From: Rhodobacteraceae bacterium (ex Bugula neritina AB1) | GTDB taxonomy: Bacteria > Pseudomonadota > Alphaproteobacteria > Rhodobacterales > Rhodobacteraceae | Assembly: GCA_001730095.1 (NCBI GenBank) | Contig: MDLF01000085.1 | Coordinates: 96,600 to 160,599 of the forward strand | Length of the DNA stretch: 64,000 nt | Direction of reading: 5' to 3' | Part shown: piece by piece, positions 32,742 through 40,838 of the stretch | How the letters are laid out: each line of letters opens with the position of its first letter | Numbering within the stretch: position 1 is the stretch's first letter | Program-made: the position numbers and the translations under genes | The notes under the pieces: generated by a model | Databases searched by the model: none | Seen by the model: only the letters and a program-made list of their open reading frames with translations | What the model was told of the DNA's origin: nothing

Positions 32742-33644
32742 CTACAGCGCCAGAACCAGCACCAGGATCGATACGACCAGCAGCCCCATGCCCGTCAGCT
32801 CACGGACCGTGACCTTCTCCTTGAAGAACAGGACTGACGCCAGAAGCGACAACAGCAGTTCCACCTGCCCCACCGCCTTGACATAGGCCGCGTTCTGCAA
32901 CGTGAAGGCCCAGAACCAGCAGAACGAGCCGCCCATGCTGGTCAGCCCGACCCAGACCGCCACCCGGCGCGCGGCCCAGACGCGGGCAATCTCACCCCGG
33001 TCCCGCAGGCCCAGCCAAACAAACATAAACAGCGTCTGCAGGCTGACAACCGCCGCCAATGTCACCCCTGCGCGAAACACCGGCTCCAGATCGCCCAGTT
33101 GCAACGACGCACCACGATAGCTGACGGCCGAAAAGGCAAACAGCACCCCCGACCCCAGTCCCAGCTGCGAGGCACGGTTGGTCAGATGCCGCCACCAGGG
33201 GCCGGCTGCGTCCGGTGTCTTTGACAGGATCAGCACCGCCGTCAGCCCGATCAGAATCGCCGCCCAGCCGCCAAGGCTGACAGGATCGCCCAGCACCGCC
33301 AGCCCGACAATCGCGGTCTGGATCACTTCGGTTTTCTTAAAGGTGATACCGACCGCAAAATTGCGCTGCTTGAACAGGACCACCACGCAGACGGTGGCCA
33401 GGATCTGCGCGATGCCACCAATGGTCGCGAACATCCAGAATTGCGCCCCCAGGTCCGGCAGAGATCGCCCTGACACCGCCAGATACACTGCCAGCCCCGC
33501 CAGAATGAACGGTGCGGAATAGAAAAACCGGGCGAAGGTGGCTCCGCCCGGCGACAAGGTGACGCTGCTCAGGACCTTCTGCAGCATAAACCGCACGGTC
33601 TGAAAGGAAGCAGCGGCAATCGAAACGGGAATCCAGGCTAACAT
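32742..33644 (-). CDS. EamA/DMT-family transporter
   Basis: The 300-residue integral membrane protein has about ten hydrophobic segments arranged as two EamA repeats, e.g. APFILAGLAVYLAVS, MFATIGGIAQILATVCVVVLF, AAILIGLTAVLILS and LTGMGLLVVSILVLVLAL at the C-terminus. The family exports or imports small metabolites; the substrate cannot be predicted. Convergent with the NUDIX gene. The ATG at 33644 gives a normal N-terminus (MLAWIPVSIAAASFQTVRF). Confidence 0.88.
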   Translation of the reverse strand: MLAWIPVSIAAASFQTVRFMLQKVLSSVTLSPGGATFARFFYSAPFILAGLAVYLAVSGRSLPDLGAQFWMFATIGGIAQILATVCVVVLFKQRNFAVGITFKKTEVIQTAIVGLAVLGDPVSLGGWAAILIGLTAVLILSKTPDAAGPWWRHLTNRASQLGLGSGVLFAFSAVSYRGASLQLGDLEPVFRAGVTLAAVVSLQTLFMFVWLGLRDRGEIARVWAARRVAVWVGLTSMGGSFCWFWAFTLQNAAYVKAVGQVELLLSLLASVLFFKEKVTVRELTGMGLLVVSILVLVLAL

Positions 33645-33662
33645 GCTCCCGCTTATGCGCGC

Positions 33663-34577
33663 TTATTCGCCCTGCTGCCAGAGCGGATGCGGCACCGGGT
33701 CTTTGGCACGAAACAGGTAGTTGCGGAAAATCTGCAGATAGTTGCGATAGACATAGCCGTCATTGGCCGCCACGAAGTCTGGTTTGCGGGCCCGGTAAAG
33801 CCGCGGCAGCGCGTACCATGGCACACCCGGATGCATGTGGTGCACAATATGATAGTTGTTGTTCAGGAACAAAAGCGCCCAAAATCCGCGGTCCTCGACC
33901 ACCACCGTGCGGCCCCGGCAATCTTCATGCGCCCGATGCTCCAGAAAGGTGCGCACCTTGATCAGCCCCAGGCCAATGTAGGCGGCCAAGACTGCCGCCC
34001 AAAGAGGCGCGGAGGATTGCACGACCAGCCACAGGACAGGCACCAGTCCAAGAACGTGCAGCACCCAGTCGCGGACAATGCCCGGTCTGCCAGCGCGTGC
34101 CAGCTTCCATTCACCCGCCATGAAACAGATCTGCCCCATCAGCGGACCGATCAGCACCCGGCCCAGCATGGTATTGTTGAAACGCAAGAGCCGTTTGCGC
34201 CAACCGGGCAATCGCGCCCAGACTGCCGGGTCCTGAAAATTGGCCTCCGGATCATCATAAGGGTCGGTCAACAGCTCGTCCCGGTGGTGATCCAGATGCG
34301 TGTCCCGGAACCGACCATAGGGAATGAACAGAGTCAGCGGCAAGAACATCAGCGCCTCATTCAGGAACCGGCTTCGGAATGGATGCCCGTGCAGCGCTTC
34401 ATGGGTCAGCGAGGAATGCAGCGCCGCCATCAGCCCCATCCCCGCGATTGCCAGCAGCAGGTTGACCTCCGGCAGCAGCCACAGTGCTGCCAGCCAGACC
34501 ACGTAGCAGCCAATCATCAGGGCCAGCGTGCCCCATTCCACGCGGCCAGGCATATAGTCGCGGCAGGTCTCAGACAT
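33663..34577 (-). CDS. Membrane fatty acid desaturase/hydroxylase family protein
   Basis: The 304-residue membrane protein has the three histidine clusters of di-iron desaturases: SLTHEALHGH (residues 56-65 region), DTHLDHHRDE, and YHIVHHMHPGVPW. Four hydrophobic segments surround them. It could desaturate or hydroxylate membrane lipid acyl chains or a related substrate. The ATG at 34577 overlaps the DUF2061 gene's stop by 8 bases, so they form a small operon divergent from the XRE regulator at 34891. Confidence 0.88.
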   Translation of the reverse strand: MSETCRDYMPGRVEWGTLALMIGCYVVWLAALWLLPEVNLLLAIAGMGLMAALHSSLTHEALHGHPFRSRFLNEALMFLPLTLFIPYGRFRDTHLDHHRDELLTDPYDDPEANFQDPAVWARLPGWRKRLLRFNNTMLGRVLIGPLMGQICFMAGEWKLARAGRPGIVRDWVLHVLGLVPVLWLVVQSSAPLWAAVLAAYIGLGLIKVRTFLEHRAHEDCRGRTVVVEDRGFWALLFLNNNYHIVHHMHPGVPWYALPRLYRARKPDFVAANDGYVYRNYLQIFRNYLFRAKDPVPHPLWQQGE

Positions 34578-34776
34578 GGCGTCGTCCCCAGCTGATCTGC
34601 GCCCAGACACGCTCGTAGATCAAATAGATGGTGAAACCGATGCCAGTGTTGACCAGCGCCATAATCCCGCCTGTCTTGGCCGATCCGGTGGCAATCAGCC
34701 CCACCAGCGTCATCATGGCCAGCCCCATGATGTTCCAGATCACCGCTTTCACAATGGAGCGCCTGCGCGTTTCCAT
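34570..34776 (-). CDS. DUF2061 family small membrane protein
   Basis: The 68-residue protein has two hydrophobic helices (AVIWNIMGLAMMTLVGLIATG and GGIMALVNTGIGFTIYLIYERVW), the typical DUF2061 layout ending in YERVWAQISWG. The ATG at 34776 follows AGGAGG, which decides the start over an ATG 13 codons upstream. Overlap with the desaturase gene suggests co-translation. Function unknown. Confidence 0.85.
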   Translation of the reverse strand: METRRRSIVKAVIWNIMGLAMMTLVGLIATGSAKTGGIMALVNTGIGFTIYLIYERVWAQISWGRRHV

Positions 34777-34824
34777 CTTGCCTCCTGACGTTCTGTGGTA
34801 AGTGCCTGTTTCCAAAGTACCGCG

Positions 34825-34836
34825 ACAGGCGCCTGT
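34825..34836. promoter_or_regulatory. Palindrome in desaturase / XRE divergent promoter
   Basis: ACAGGCGCCTGT is a perfect 12-base palindrome about 50 bases upstream of the DUF2061-desaturase start and 55 bases before the XRE start, with an extra half-site TGCCTGT at 34803. It is a good candidate operator for the adjacent XRE protein. Confidence 0.45.
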
Positions 34837-34873
34837 GCAGAATTCCGAATGCAGTTAACAAAATCCAGCAGAT

Positions 34874-34887
34874 GTGATAAAAATCAC
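34874..34887. promoter_or_regulatory. CRP/FNR-like dyad immediately before the XRE start
   Basis: GTGAT-AAAA-ATCAC ends 3 bases before the XRE ATG, where a ribosome site would be expected but none is seen. The spacing resembles FNR/CRP-family sites (TTGAT-N4-ATCAA or TGTGA-N6-TCACA), with mismatches. It may be fortuitous. Confidence 0.3.
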
Positions 34888-34890
34888 TGC

Positions 34891-35751
34891 ATGATAGAAA
34901 ATATCGACAAACGGATCCGGGCAGAGCAGTTCCGGCAAAGGCTGAACCGGGCCTTGCGCGACAGCGGTCTTAGTCAAAGCGCCCTGGCGCGGGCCATCAG
35001 CGTTGACCGCTCCACCATTTCGCAGCTGCTGACGGACGAAGGCGCCCGGCTGCCCAACGCCCATGTGGTCGGCGCCTGCGCTGGCGCGCTTGGCGTCTCT
35101 GCCGACTGGCTCCTTAGCCTCTCGGACCGTCCCGAAAGCGCTGCTGAGCTGCTGGCCTCCAGTCTCACCCTCTCCGAGGCCCCCCGCGCGCTGGTGGATG
35201 AGCGGATCTTTGACTGGCATCAGGAGGCCGAGGGCTACAAGATCCGCCATGTCCCCGCCGCGCTGCCCGACATGCTGAAAACCCGCGCCTTGCTGGAATG
35301 GGAATATGCCCCGCATCTGGGCCGTACCGCCGATCAGGCCATTGGCGCCTCCGAAGACCGGCTCACCTGGATGCGCCAGTCGCCATCAGACTATGAAATC
35401 GCCATGCCGCTCTATGAGCTCGACAGCTTTGCCCATGGCGTTGGCTATTATGAAGGCCTGCCGCTGGAGATCCGGCTGGAGCAGCTGCAGCAATTCGAAC
35501 GTCTCTGCGAGCAACTCTACCCCCGACTGCGCATCTACCTGTTTGATGCCAAACGTCTTTATTCCTCACCGATCACGATCTTCGGGCCGCTTCTGTGCGT
35601 GTTCTACGCCGGCACCCATTATCTGGCCTTTCGCGACAAGGAGCGGATCGCGACCTTCACCAGCCATTTCGACAATCTGGTGCGCGAGGCCGATATCACA
35701 GCACGGCAGCTGCCGGGGCGGCTCAGGGCGCTGCGGGCAGCGATTTCCTGA
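34891..35751 (+). CDS. XRE-family transcriptional regulator
   Basis: The 286-residue protein has an N-terminal Cro/CI-type HTH (FRQRLNRALRDSGLSQSALARAISVDRSTISQLLTDE, residues 13-49), followed by an alpha/beta domain of about 200 residues without a named family (DYEIAMPLYELDSFAHGVGYYEGLPLEIR; LRIYLFDAKRLYSSPITIFG). The long C-terminus may bind a ligand. Start at 34891 chosen for the typical short lead before the HTH; an ATG at 34849 is the alternative. Divergent from the desaturase operon, its likely target. Confidence 0.83.
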   Translation: MIENIDKRIRAEQFRQRLNRALRDSGLSQSALARAISVDRSTISQLLTDEGARLPNAHVVGACAGALGVSADWLLSLSDRPESAAELLASSLTLSEAPRALVDERIFDWHQEAEGYKIRHVPAALPDMLKTRALLEWEYAPHLGRTADQAIGASEDRLTWMRQSPSDYEIAMPLYELDSFAHGVGYYEGLPLEIRLEQLQQFERLCEQLYPRLRIYLFDAKRLYSSPITIFGPLLCVFYAGTHYLAFRDKERIATFTSHFDNLVREADITARQLPGRLRALRAAIS

Positions 35752-35881
35752 CACGCCCAGTTGGTGGGTAAATTGCCACTAAGGGCGGCACCCCGTGCGG
35801 GGCGGGGCGGGCGCTGCCCGGTCTGGCGACCGGGCGAAGCAGTTTTCCGTAGGGTGGGCGGTTCCTGCCACCGCCCAAACC

Positions 35882-36655
35882 TCACACCTTGGGGTCCGGG
35901 TTCTCTGTATGGCCGTCGACAGCAATCACTTGCCCCGAAACCAGCCGTGCCGCGTCTGACCCCAGAAACACTGCCATATTGGCGATGTCGCTTGCCTCCA
36001 CGAACCGCCCCATCGAGGTGCCCGCCGCATATCCCGCATAAACTTCATCCCGGGTCATGCCCTTGGCGGCGGCCTCGCGTTCCAGAACCCCTTCCATCCG
36101 CGGCCCTTCCACCGCGCCGGGACAGATCACATTGGCACGGATGCCAAACGGACCCAGCTCCATCGCCAGCGTCTTCATCAGGCCGATCACGGCCCATTTC
36201 GCCGAAGCATAAGGCGCCCGGTTCGGGTAGCCATACTGCCCGGCAGTCGAAGACGTCACAATGATCGACCCCGCTTTCGCCGCCTTCATCATCGGCGCTG
36301 CGTATTTGGCAGCCAGGAAACAGCCCTCCAAGTTGACGCTCACGCATGTGCGCCAGTCTTCCAGCGCAATGTCCTCGATCAGCGCTGTGGGTCCGGCAAT
36401 TCCAGCATTGGCGCAAAGCACATCCAGCCCGCCCCAGGTGTCAGCGATCTCCGCAAACAGCGCCTTGACGCCCACTTCATCGGTGGCATCCACCGCCGTT
36501 GTCCGCCAGCCCTCCGGCACGTCTGCCAGCGCCACCGCGCTGACATCCGTGATCCAGACCTGATGCCCGGCGGCGGCAAATCCCTCGGCCATCGCACGGC
36601 CGATGCCGGACCCGCCAGCAGTGACCAGAACCCGGCGTCCCCCATTTGCAGTCAT
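35882..36655 (-). CDS. Short-chain dehydrogenase/reductase in carnitine cluster
   Basis: The 257-residue classical SDR has the cofactor motif VTAGGSGIGRAMAEG, NAG (CANAGIAG), catalytic Ser in SIIVTSSTAGQYG, YxxxK as YASAK, and the C-terminal GQVIAVDGHTEN. It is coupled to the carnitine dehydrogenase gene by an ATGA overlap, so it should act in the same pathway. A role with a C4 3-hydroxy or 3-keto acid, such as reduction of the acetoacetate released by the BKACE step, would fit but is inference. Confidence 0.88.
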   Translation of the reverse strand: MTANGGRRVLVTAGGSGIGRAMAEGFAAAGHQVWITDVSAVALADVPEGWRTTAVDATDEVGVKALFAEIADTWGGLDVLCANAGIAGPTALIEDIALEDWRTCVSVNLEGCFLAAKYAAPMMKAAKAGSIIVTSSTAGQYGYPNRAPYASAKWAVIGLMKTLAMELGPFGIRANVICPGAVEGPRMEGVLEREAAAKGMTRDEVYAGYAAGTSMGRFVEASDIANMAVFLGSDAARLVSGQVIAVDGHTENPDPKV

Positions 36656-38124
36656 CTGGGCGCCCCAATCGCACGGCCCAGCCCGTCCGGTGTCGGCAGC
36701 GCCGCATGGGCCTCTGCCAGTTTTGCCAGATTGGCCTCAATATGCGGTGCAGGCGGGGCGGAGCGGCGGGTCGCAAGATCCACATGCAGCAGCATATGCT
36801 CACCCGTCGCCAGCAGCCGCTCGCCACAGACCATCTCGTGCCACAGGTGCATTTTCTTGCCCGCGCCCATGATCACCCGGGTGCGCACCTGGATCGGGTC
36901 GCCCGCATGCACCTCGTCAATATGGCGGATATGGGTCTCGGCGGTGAAATAGCTGCCACCATTGGCAATATACTCCGCGTCACAGCCGATGATCAACATC
37001 AGCCGGTCGGTGGACTGTGCAAAGGCATCCAGAAAACGGCTCTCGGTCATATGCCCATTGTAATCTGTCCAGTCCAGCGGCACCACGCGGCTCTGGGTCA
37101 GCACCGGCTGACTCAGGTCTTCCAGATCCGTGACCGAGCGCACCAGCCCGACCTCACCCTCGCGATTCTGGTCATGGACATTCTGCAATGCACCCGTGCC
37201 CCAGTTGTTGGCGCCCAGCGCCCGCATCATGCCCACCAGGTTGTCGTCCCGGTGCCGCTCCAACTCACGGATCGAATATTGGCCAGACTGTTCATCAGAC
37301 TGCCCCGCAATCAGGTCCACCAGCTCGTCAGTGAAGTCCGGCACATCCATCAGCTTGGTCCAGGGCCAGCTGAGAGCCGGGCCGAACTGCGCCATGAAAT
37401 GCTTCATGCCTGCTTCGCCGCCCGCAACCCGGTAGGTCTCGAACAGACCCATCTGCGCCCAGCGGATGCCAAAACCATAGCGGATCGCGTTGTCGATCTC
37501 CTCGGTGGTAGCAATGCCGTCCTTGACCAGCCACAGCGCTTCACGCCAGACGGCTTCCAGGAAACGGTCGGCCACATGGGCGTCGATTTCTTTCTTCAGA
37601 TGCAGCGGGTACATGCCGATGCCAGAGATAATCTCCTTGGCCCGCTCGATCACACCTGCCGGGTTGGCCGCCGTCGTGACCAGTTCCACCAGGGGCAGCA
37701 GATAGACCGGGTTGAACGGATGCGTCACCACAATCTGCCCCGGCGCCTCCCGCCCGTCCTGCAGCTGCGATGGTTTGAACCCCGAGGTTGAGGAGCCAAT
37801 GACCGCATCCGGCGCGCAATGAGCCTGCAGCCCGGCATAGACCTTCTGCTTCAGATCCAGCCGCTCCGGCACGCTTTCCTGAATCCATTCCGCCCCCTCC
37901 ACAGCCTCGGCAAGGGTGTCATGGAACGTCAGGCTGCCCTCTGCGGGCAGTGCCACATTGCCAAGCCCGGGCAGCGAGCGACGCGCATTGCCCAGCACTT
38001 CGCTGATCTTGCGCTCCGCATCCGGGTGCGGGTCGAACACCCGCACATTCCAGCCGTTCAGGAGGAACCGCGCCGCCCAGCCGCCGCCGATTACGCCGCC
38101 GCCAATGATTGCTGCTGTTTTCAT
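36652..38124 (-). CDS. lcdH: L-carnitine 3-dehydrogenase fused to betainyl-CoA thioesterase
   Basis: The 490-residue protein is a fusion. Residues 1-315 are a 3-hydroxyacyl-CoA-dehydrogenase-like carnitine dehydrogenase, with AAIIGGGVIGGGWAARFLL, ESVPERLDLK, and SSTSGFKPSQLQ; it oxidises L-carnitine to 3-dehydrocarnitine with NAD+. The C-terminal 165 residues are a hotdog thioesterase (VVPLDWTDYNGHMTESRFLDAF, GAGKKMHLWHEM), which would hydrolyse the betainyl-CoA made by the BKACE enzyme. The ATG at 38124 overlaps the upstream membrane gene by 4 bases, and the stop overlaps the SDR by 4 bases. This fusion is known from rhizobia and roseobacters. Confidence 0.9.
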   Translation of the reverse strand: MKTAAIIGGGVIGGGWAARFLLNGWNVRVFDPHPDAERKISEVLGNARRSLPGLGNVALPAEGSLTFHDTLAEAVEGAEWIQESVPERLDLKQKVYAGLQAHCAPDAVIGSSTSGFKPSQLQDGREAPGQIVVTHPFNPVYLLPLVELVTTAANPAGVIERAKEIISGIGMYPLHLKKEIDAHVADRFLEAVWREALWLVKDGIATTEEIDNAIRYGFGIRWAQMGLFETYRVAGGEAGMKHFMAQFGPALSWPWTKLMDVPDFTDELVDLIAGQSDEQSGQYSIRELERHRDDNLVGMMRALGANNWGTGALQNVHDQNREGEVGLVRSVTDLEDLSQPVLTQSRVVPLDWTDYNGHMTESRFLDAFAQSTDRLMLIIGCDAEYIANGGSYFTAETHIRHIDEVHAGDPIQVRTRVIMGAGKKMHLWHEMVCGERLLATGEHMLLHVDLATRRSAPPAPHIEANLAKLAEAHAALPTPDGLGRAIGAPR

Positions 38125-38456
38125 GTCAGAATACTCATCCAAGTCCAGGTCCATAGCGTGGCAATACCGACAAGAAATGCCACGCCTCCTACTTTTCCCG
38201 CTGTACTGAATCGCTTGCCGATCAAACCGATCACTGCGCCCGCCAACACCAATGCACCAGCGTTGAAGCCGCTTCCCACGAGAAACGCAATTTGCCCATT
38301 CTGTTGCCAGCCCTCATGAAGAAATGCCGGAGCGGCCAACGCTGCAGCCATCATGGCTACCGCGGCGGCAAAGTACCTCCATCCGCCATCGCTTGCCTGA
38401 AGTAAGGCAGAAAGACCAACAATCCCTGCAAACGGAAGCGTCATTACCAAAACCAT
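38121..38456 (-). CDS. Small membrane protein in carnitine cluster
   Basis: The 111-residue protein has three to four hydrophobic helices (VMTLPFAGIVGLSALLQA, WRYFAAAVAMMAAALAAPAFL, FLVGSGFNAGALVLAGAVIGLIG, VGGVAFLVGIATLWTWTWMSIL). It overlaps the carnitine dehydrogenase start by ATGA, which argues that it is a real translated gene of the pathway. No family recognised; too small for a typical transporter, so possibly a partner subunit. An ATG at 38444 is an alternative start. Confidence 0.65.
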   Translation of the reverse strand: MVLVMTLPFAGIVGLSALLQASDGGWRYFAAAVAMMAAALAAPAFLHEGWQQNGQIAFLVGSGFNAGALVLAGAVIGLIGKRFSTAGKVGGVAFLVGIATLWTWTWMSILT

Positions 38457-38548
38457 GCTGAAATCCCCTTGTTGGTTATCATTCGCATCATTGGGTTTTC
38501 GCTCCCAAGTTCAAGCAGGACCCAATGGCCGGTGCACAGGGGGTGTAC

Positions 38549-38573
38549 AGGGGGTGCACGCATGGCACCCCCT
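38549..38573 (-). terminator. Hairpin between the BKACE gene and the upstream membrane gene
   Basis: AGGGGGTGC pairs with GCACCCCCT (9-bp perfect stem, 7-base loop) in the gap upstream of the membrane gene and downstream of the BKACE stop. No T tract follows on the minus strand, so it may reduce read-through from BKACE or stabilise its mRNA. Confidence 0.45.
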
Positions 38574-38584
38574 CGAAAATCCGC

Positions 38585-39502
38585 TTACTTCGCCACCGGC
38601 GCGCGCTTGGTCAACCCCAGCTTCTCGCGCACTTCGGCGGGGCCGATCACCCGCGCGCCCATGTTCGAAACGATGGTGTTGGCCCGCTCGACCAGCTGCC
38701 AGTTTTCTGCCAGCACGCCCTTGTCGAGCCACAGGTTATCTTCCAAACCGACCCGCACATTGCCGCCCGCCAGCACTGATTGTGCCGCATAGGCCATCTG
38801 GTTGCGGCCCAGCGCAAAGGCCGAGAAGGTCCAGTCGTCCGGCACGTTATTGACCATCGCCATAAAGGTATTCAGATCATCCGGCGCGCCCCACGGCACC
38901 CCCATGCACAGCTGCACCAGCGCATTCGGCTCCAGAACCCCCTCTTTGACCAATTGCTTGGCAAACCACAGGTGGCCGGTGTCAAAGGCCTCGATCTCCG
39001 GCTTCACCCCCAGATCGGTCATCATCTGACCCATCGCCCGCAGCATGCCGGGCGTGTTGGTCATCACGTAATCGGCTTCGGCAAAGTTCATTGTGCCGCA
39101 GTCCAGCGTGCAGATTTCCGGCAGGCATTCGGCGATATGGGCCATCCGCTCGGTCGCGCCTACCATGTCGGTGCCCGTCTCTTTCACCGGCAGCGGGTTC
39201 TCGGTGCTGCCAAACACCATGTCGCCGCCCATGCCCGCAGTCAGGTTCAGCACCACATCCACATCCGCATCGCGGATCCGATCGGTCACTTCGCGGTACA
39301 GATCCAGGCGGCGGCTCGGCACCCCGGTCTCTGGATCCCGCACATGGCAGTGCACAACAGCGGCCCCGGCCTTGGCCGCAGCGATGGCGCTGTCGGCGAT
39401 TTCCTTGGGCGAACGCGGCACATGCGGGCTGCGGTCCTGGGTGCCGCCAGAGCCGGTCACGGCACAGGTGATGAAGACGTTCCGGTTCATTTCCAGAGGC
39501 AT
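38585..39502 (-). CDS. BKACE family beta-keto acid cleavage enzyme (dehydrocarnitine cleavage)
   Basis: The 305-residue TIM-barrel enzyme of the DUF849/BKACE family has NVFITCAVTGSGGTQ, AGAAVVHCHVRDPETGVPSRR (zinc His ligands HCH) and PEICTLDCGTMNFAEADYVMTN. With acetyl-CoA, family members split a beta-keto acid to acetoacetate and a CoA ester; beside a carnitine dehydrogenase-thioesterase fusion the substrate is very likely 3-dehydrocarnitine, giving betainyl-CoA. The ATG at 39502 gives the standard N-terminus. It is divergent from the CdhR-like regulator. Confidence 0.9.
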   Translation of the reverse strand: MPLEMNRNVFITCAVTGSGGTQDRSPHVPRSPKEIADSAIAAAKAGAAVVHCHVRDPETGVPSRRLDLYREVTDRIRDADVDVVLNLTAGMGGDMVFGSTENPLPVKETGTDMVGATERMAHIAECLPEICTLDCGTMNFAEADYVMTNTPGMLRAMGQMMTDLGVKPEIEAFDTGHLWFAKQLVKEGVLEPNALVQLCMGVPWGAPDDLNTFMAMVNNVPDDWTFSAFALGRNQMAYAAQSVLAGGNVRVGLEDNLWLDKGVLAENWQLVERANTIVSNMGARVIGPAEVREKLGLTKRAPVAK

Positions 39503-39635
39503 TTTGCTTTTCCCTTCGATGTACAGGGTTGTGCCATGGGTTATCCCCAGGCTCTTCCCCAGATTCCGATTTGCGCTGAAGCCGACTCTGCCCCAGCCTT
39601 TTGCGGCACAGTTTACACCAGGCGAATCGAAGTTG

Positions 39636-40619
39636 ATGAAATCCGCAAAAAACATCCTGCAGCCCGAGAACCGGCCACTTAAAACAGCGGTCCTGGTTCT
39701 GGATGAATGCAACACCCTGTCCTTTGCCGCCGCGGTGGACCCGATGCGTGCGGCCAACCGGCTGGCAGGCCGCGCCGCCTTTGACTGGGACTATGTCAGT
39801 GCCACGGCCGAGCCGCCGATGCTGACCAGCGGCCTCACCGTGCCCAGCTTCCCGCTGGCCCGGCTGCAGGGTTGCGAACTGCTGATCGTCATTGCCGGGT
39901 TCCAGCTCGCCCGCCACGCCACCCCCAGCCTGCTCGCGGGGCTGCGCCGCATTGCCGCCACCGGCGCCACGATCGCAGGCATCGACGGCGGCCCCTGGCT
40001 CTTGGCCGAAGCAGGCCTTCTGGACGGCCACCCCGCCACCACCCACTGGGAGGACCTCGAGAACTTCGCCACCCGTTTCCCGGACGTGGATGCCCGCAAT
40101 GACCGCTTCACCGTCTCGGACGCCCGCCTGACCTCCGGCGGCGCCACCCCTGCGGTCGAAATGATGCTGCACATCATCGGCGCCCGCCATGGTGCGGGCT
40201 TTGCCTCCCGGGTTGCCGGGCTGTTCCTGTTCGACGGCCCCTCTGCCCTGCCGCGGCCGCAAAGCCGCCTGGGCGGCCGCGCCCACAGCACTCTGACCGC
40301 CAAGGCCAATGCGCTGATGGAGGCCTCGCTGGAGGAGCCGCTGCCGCTGGCGATGATTGCCGAAACCCTTGGCACCAGCCCGCGCAGCCTGCAGCAGCAG
40401 TTCCGGCTCAAGCTCAACACCACGCCGCAGGACCATTACCTGCAGCTGCGCCTGGCCGAAGCCCGCCGCCTGGTCACGGACACCGCGATGCCGCTGATGG
40501 AGGTGGCAATGGCAACCGGCTTCACCTCCCAGTCCAGTTTCGCACGCGCGTTCCGCACTGCGCATGGCACCTCTGCCCGCGACCTGCGCCAGGAACAGGC
40601 CCGGCCAACGGCCCATTAG
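39636..40619 (+). CDS. GlxA/CdhR-like AraC-family regulator of carnitine catabolism
   Basis: The 327-residue protein has an N-terminal DJ-1/PfpI-like class I glutamine amidotransferase domain without the nucleophile Cys (CELLIVIAGFQLARHATP, IAGIDGGPWLLAEAG) and a C-terminal AraC HTH domain (LPLAMIAETLGTSPRSLQQQFRLKL and PLMEVAMATGFTSQSSFARAFR). This architecture matches CdhR/GlxA regulators, and its position divergent from the carnitine cleavage gene argues that it activates that operon in response to carnitine. Start at the ATG at 39636; the in-frame sequence upstream overlaps the BKACE gene and is rejected. Confidence 0.88.
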   Translation: MKSAKNILQPENRPLKTAVLVLDECNTLSFAAAVDPMRAANRLAGRAAFDWDYVSATAEPPMLTSGLTVPSFPLARLQGCELLIVIAGFQLARHATPSLLAGLRRIAATGATIAGIDGGPWLLAEAGLLDGHPATTHWEDLENFATRFPDVDARNDRFTVSDARLTSGGATPAVEMMLHIIGARHGAGFASRVAGLFLFDGPSALPRPQSRLGGRAHSTLTAKANALMEASLEEPLPLAMIAETLGTSPRSLQQQFRLKLNTTPQDHYLQLRLAEARRLVTDTAMPLMEVAMATGFTSQSSFARAFRTAHGTSARDLRQEQARPTAH

Positions 40620-40702
40620 GGCCACGCGGGTCAAGGGCCGCACAGCGGCGGTGCGAAAGCACCGTTCACCCTTGACGCGCAATCCTAGAACACAATTGCA
40701 TT

Positions 40703-40735
40703 GGCGCTTCAGGGCAAGCTTGCCCCTGAAGCGCC
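40703..40735. terminator. Bidirectional hairpin between convergent genes
   Basis: GGCGCTTCAGGG and CCCCTGAAGCGCC form a 12-bp stem around CAAGCTTG, in the 219-base gap between the convergent CdhR-like and aldo/keto reductase genes. No long T tract, but position and stem fit a shared transcript end. Confidence 0.5.
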
Positions 40736-40838
40736 TCTCAGCAAACTCTTCTCTGCGCTGCGCCAGCAGCGCCCGGCCCAACCGGGCCAGGGCATGTCAA
40801 TGCCCGCAGGCCGGGCGGGAGCGCCTCCGCCGTAGGGG

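Noticed and set aside
39093-39635. N-terminal extension of the CdhR-like regulator
   Set aside because: It is antisense to the BKACE gene; the amidotransferase-like domain starts properly after the ATG at 39636.
40620-40838. CRISPR-like repeated structure between the AraC-type and aldo/keto reductase genes
   Set aside because: Only inverted hairpins are seen, with no direct repeats of regular spacing and no cas genes.
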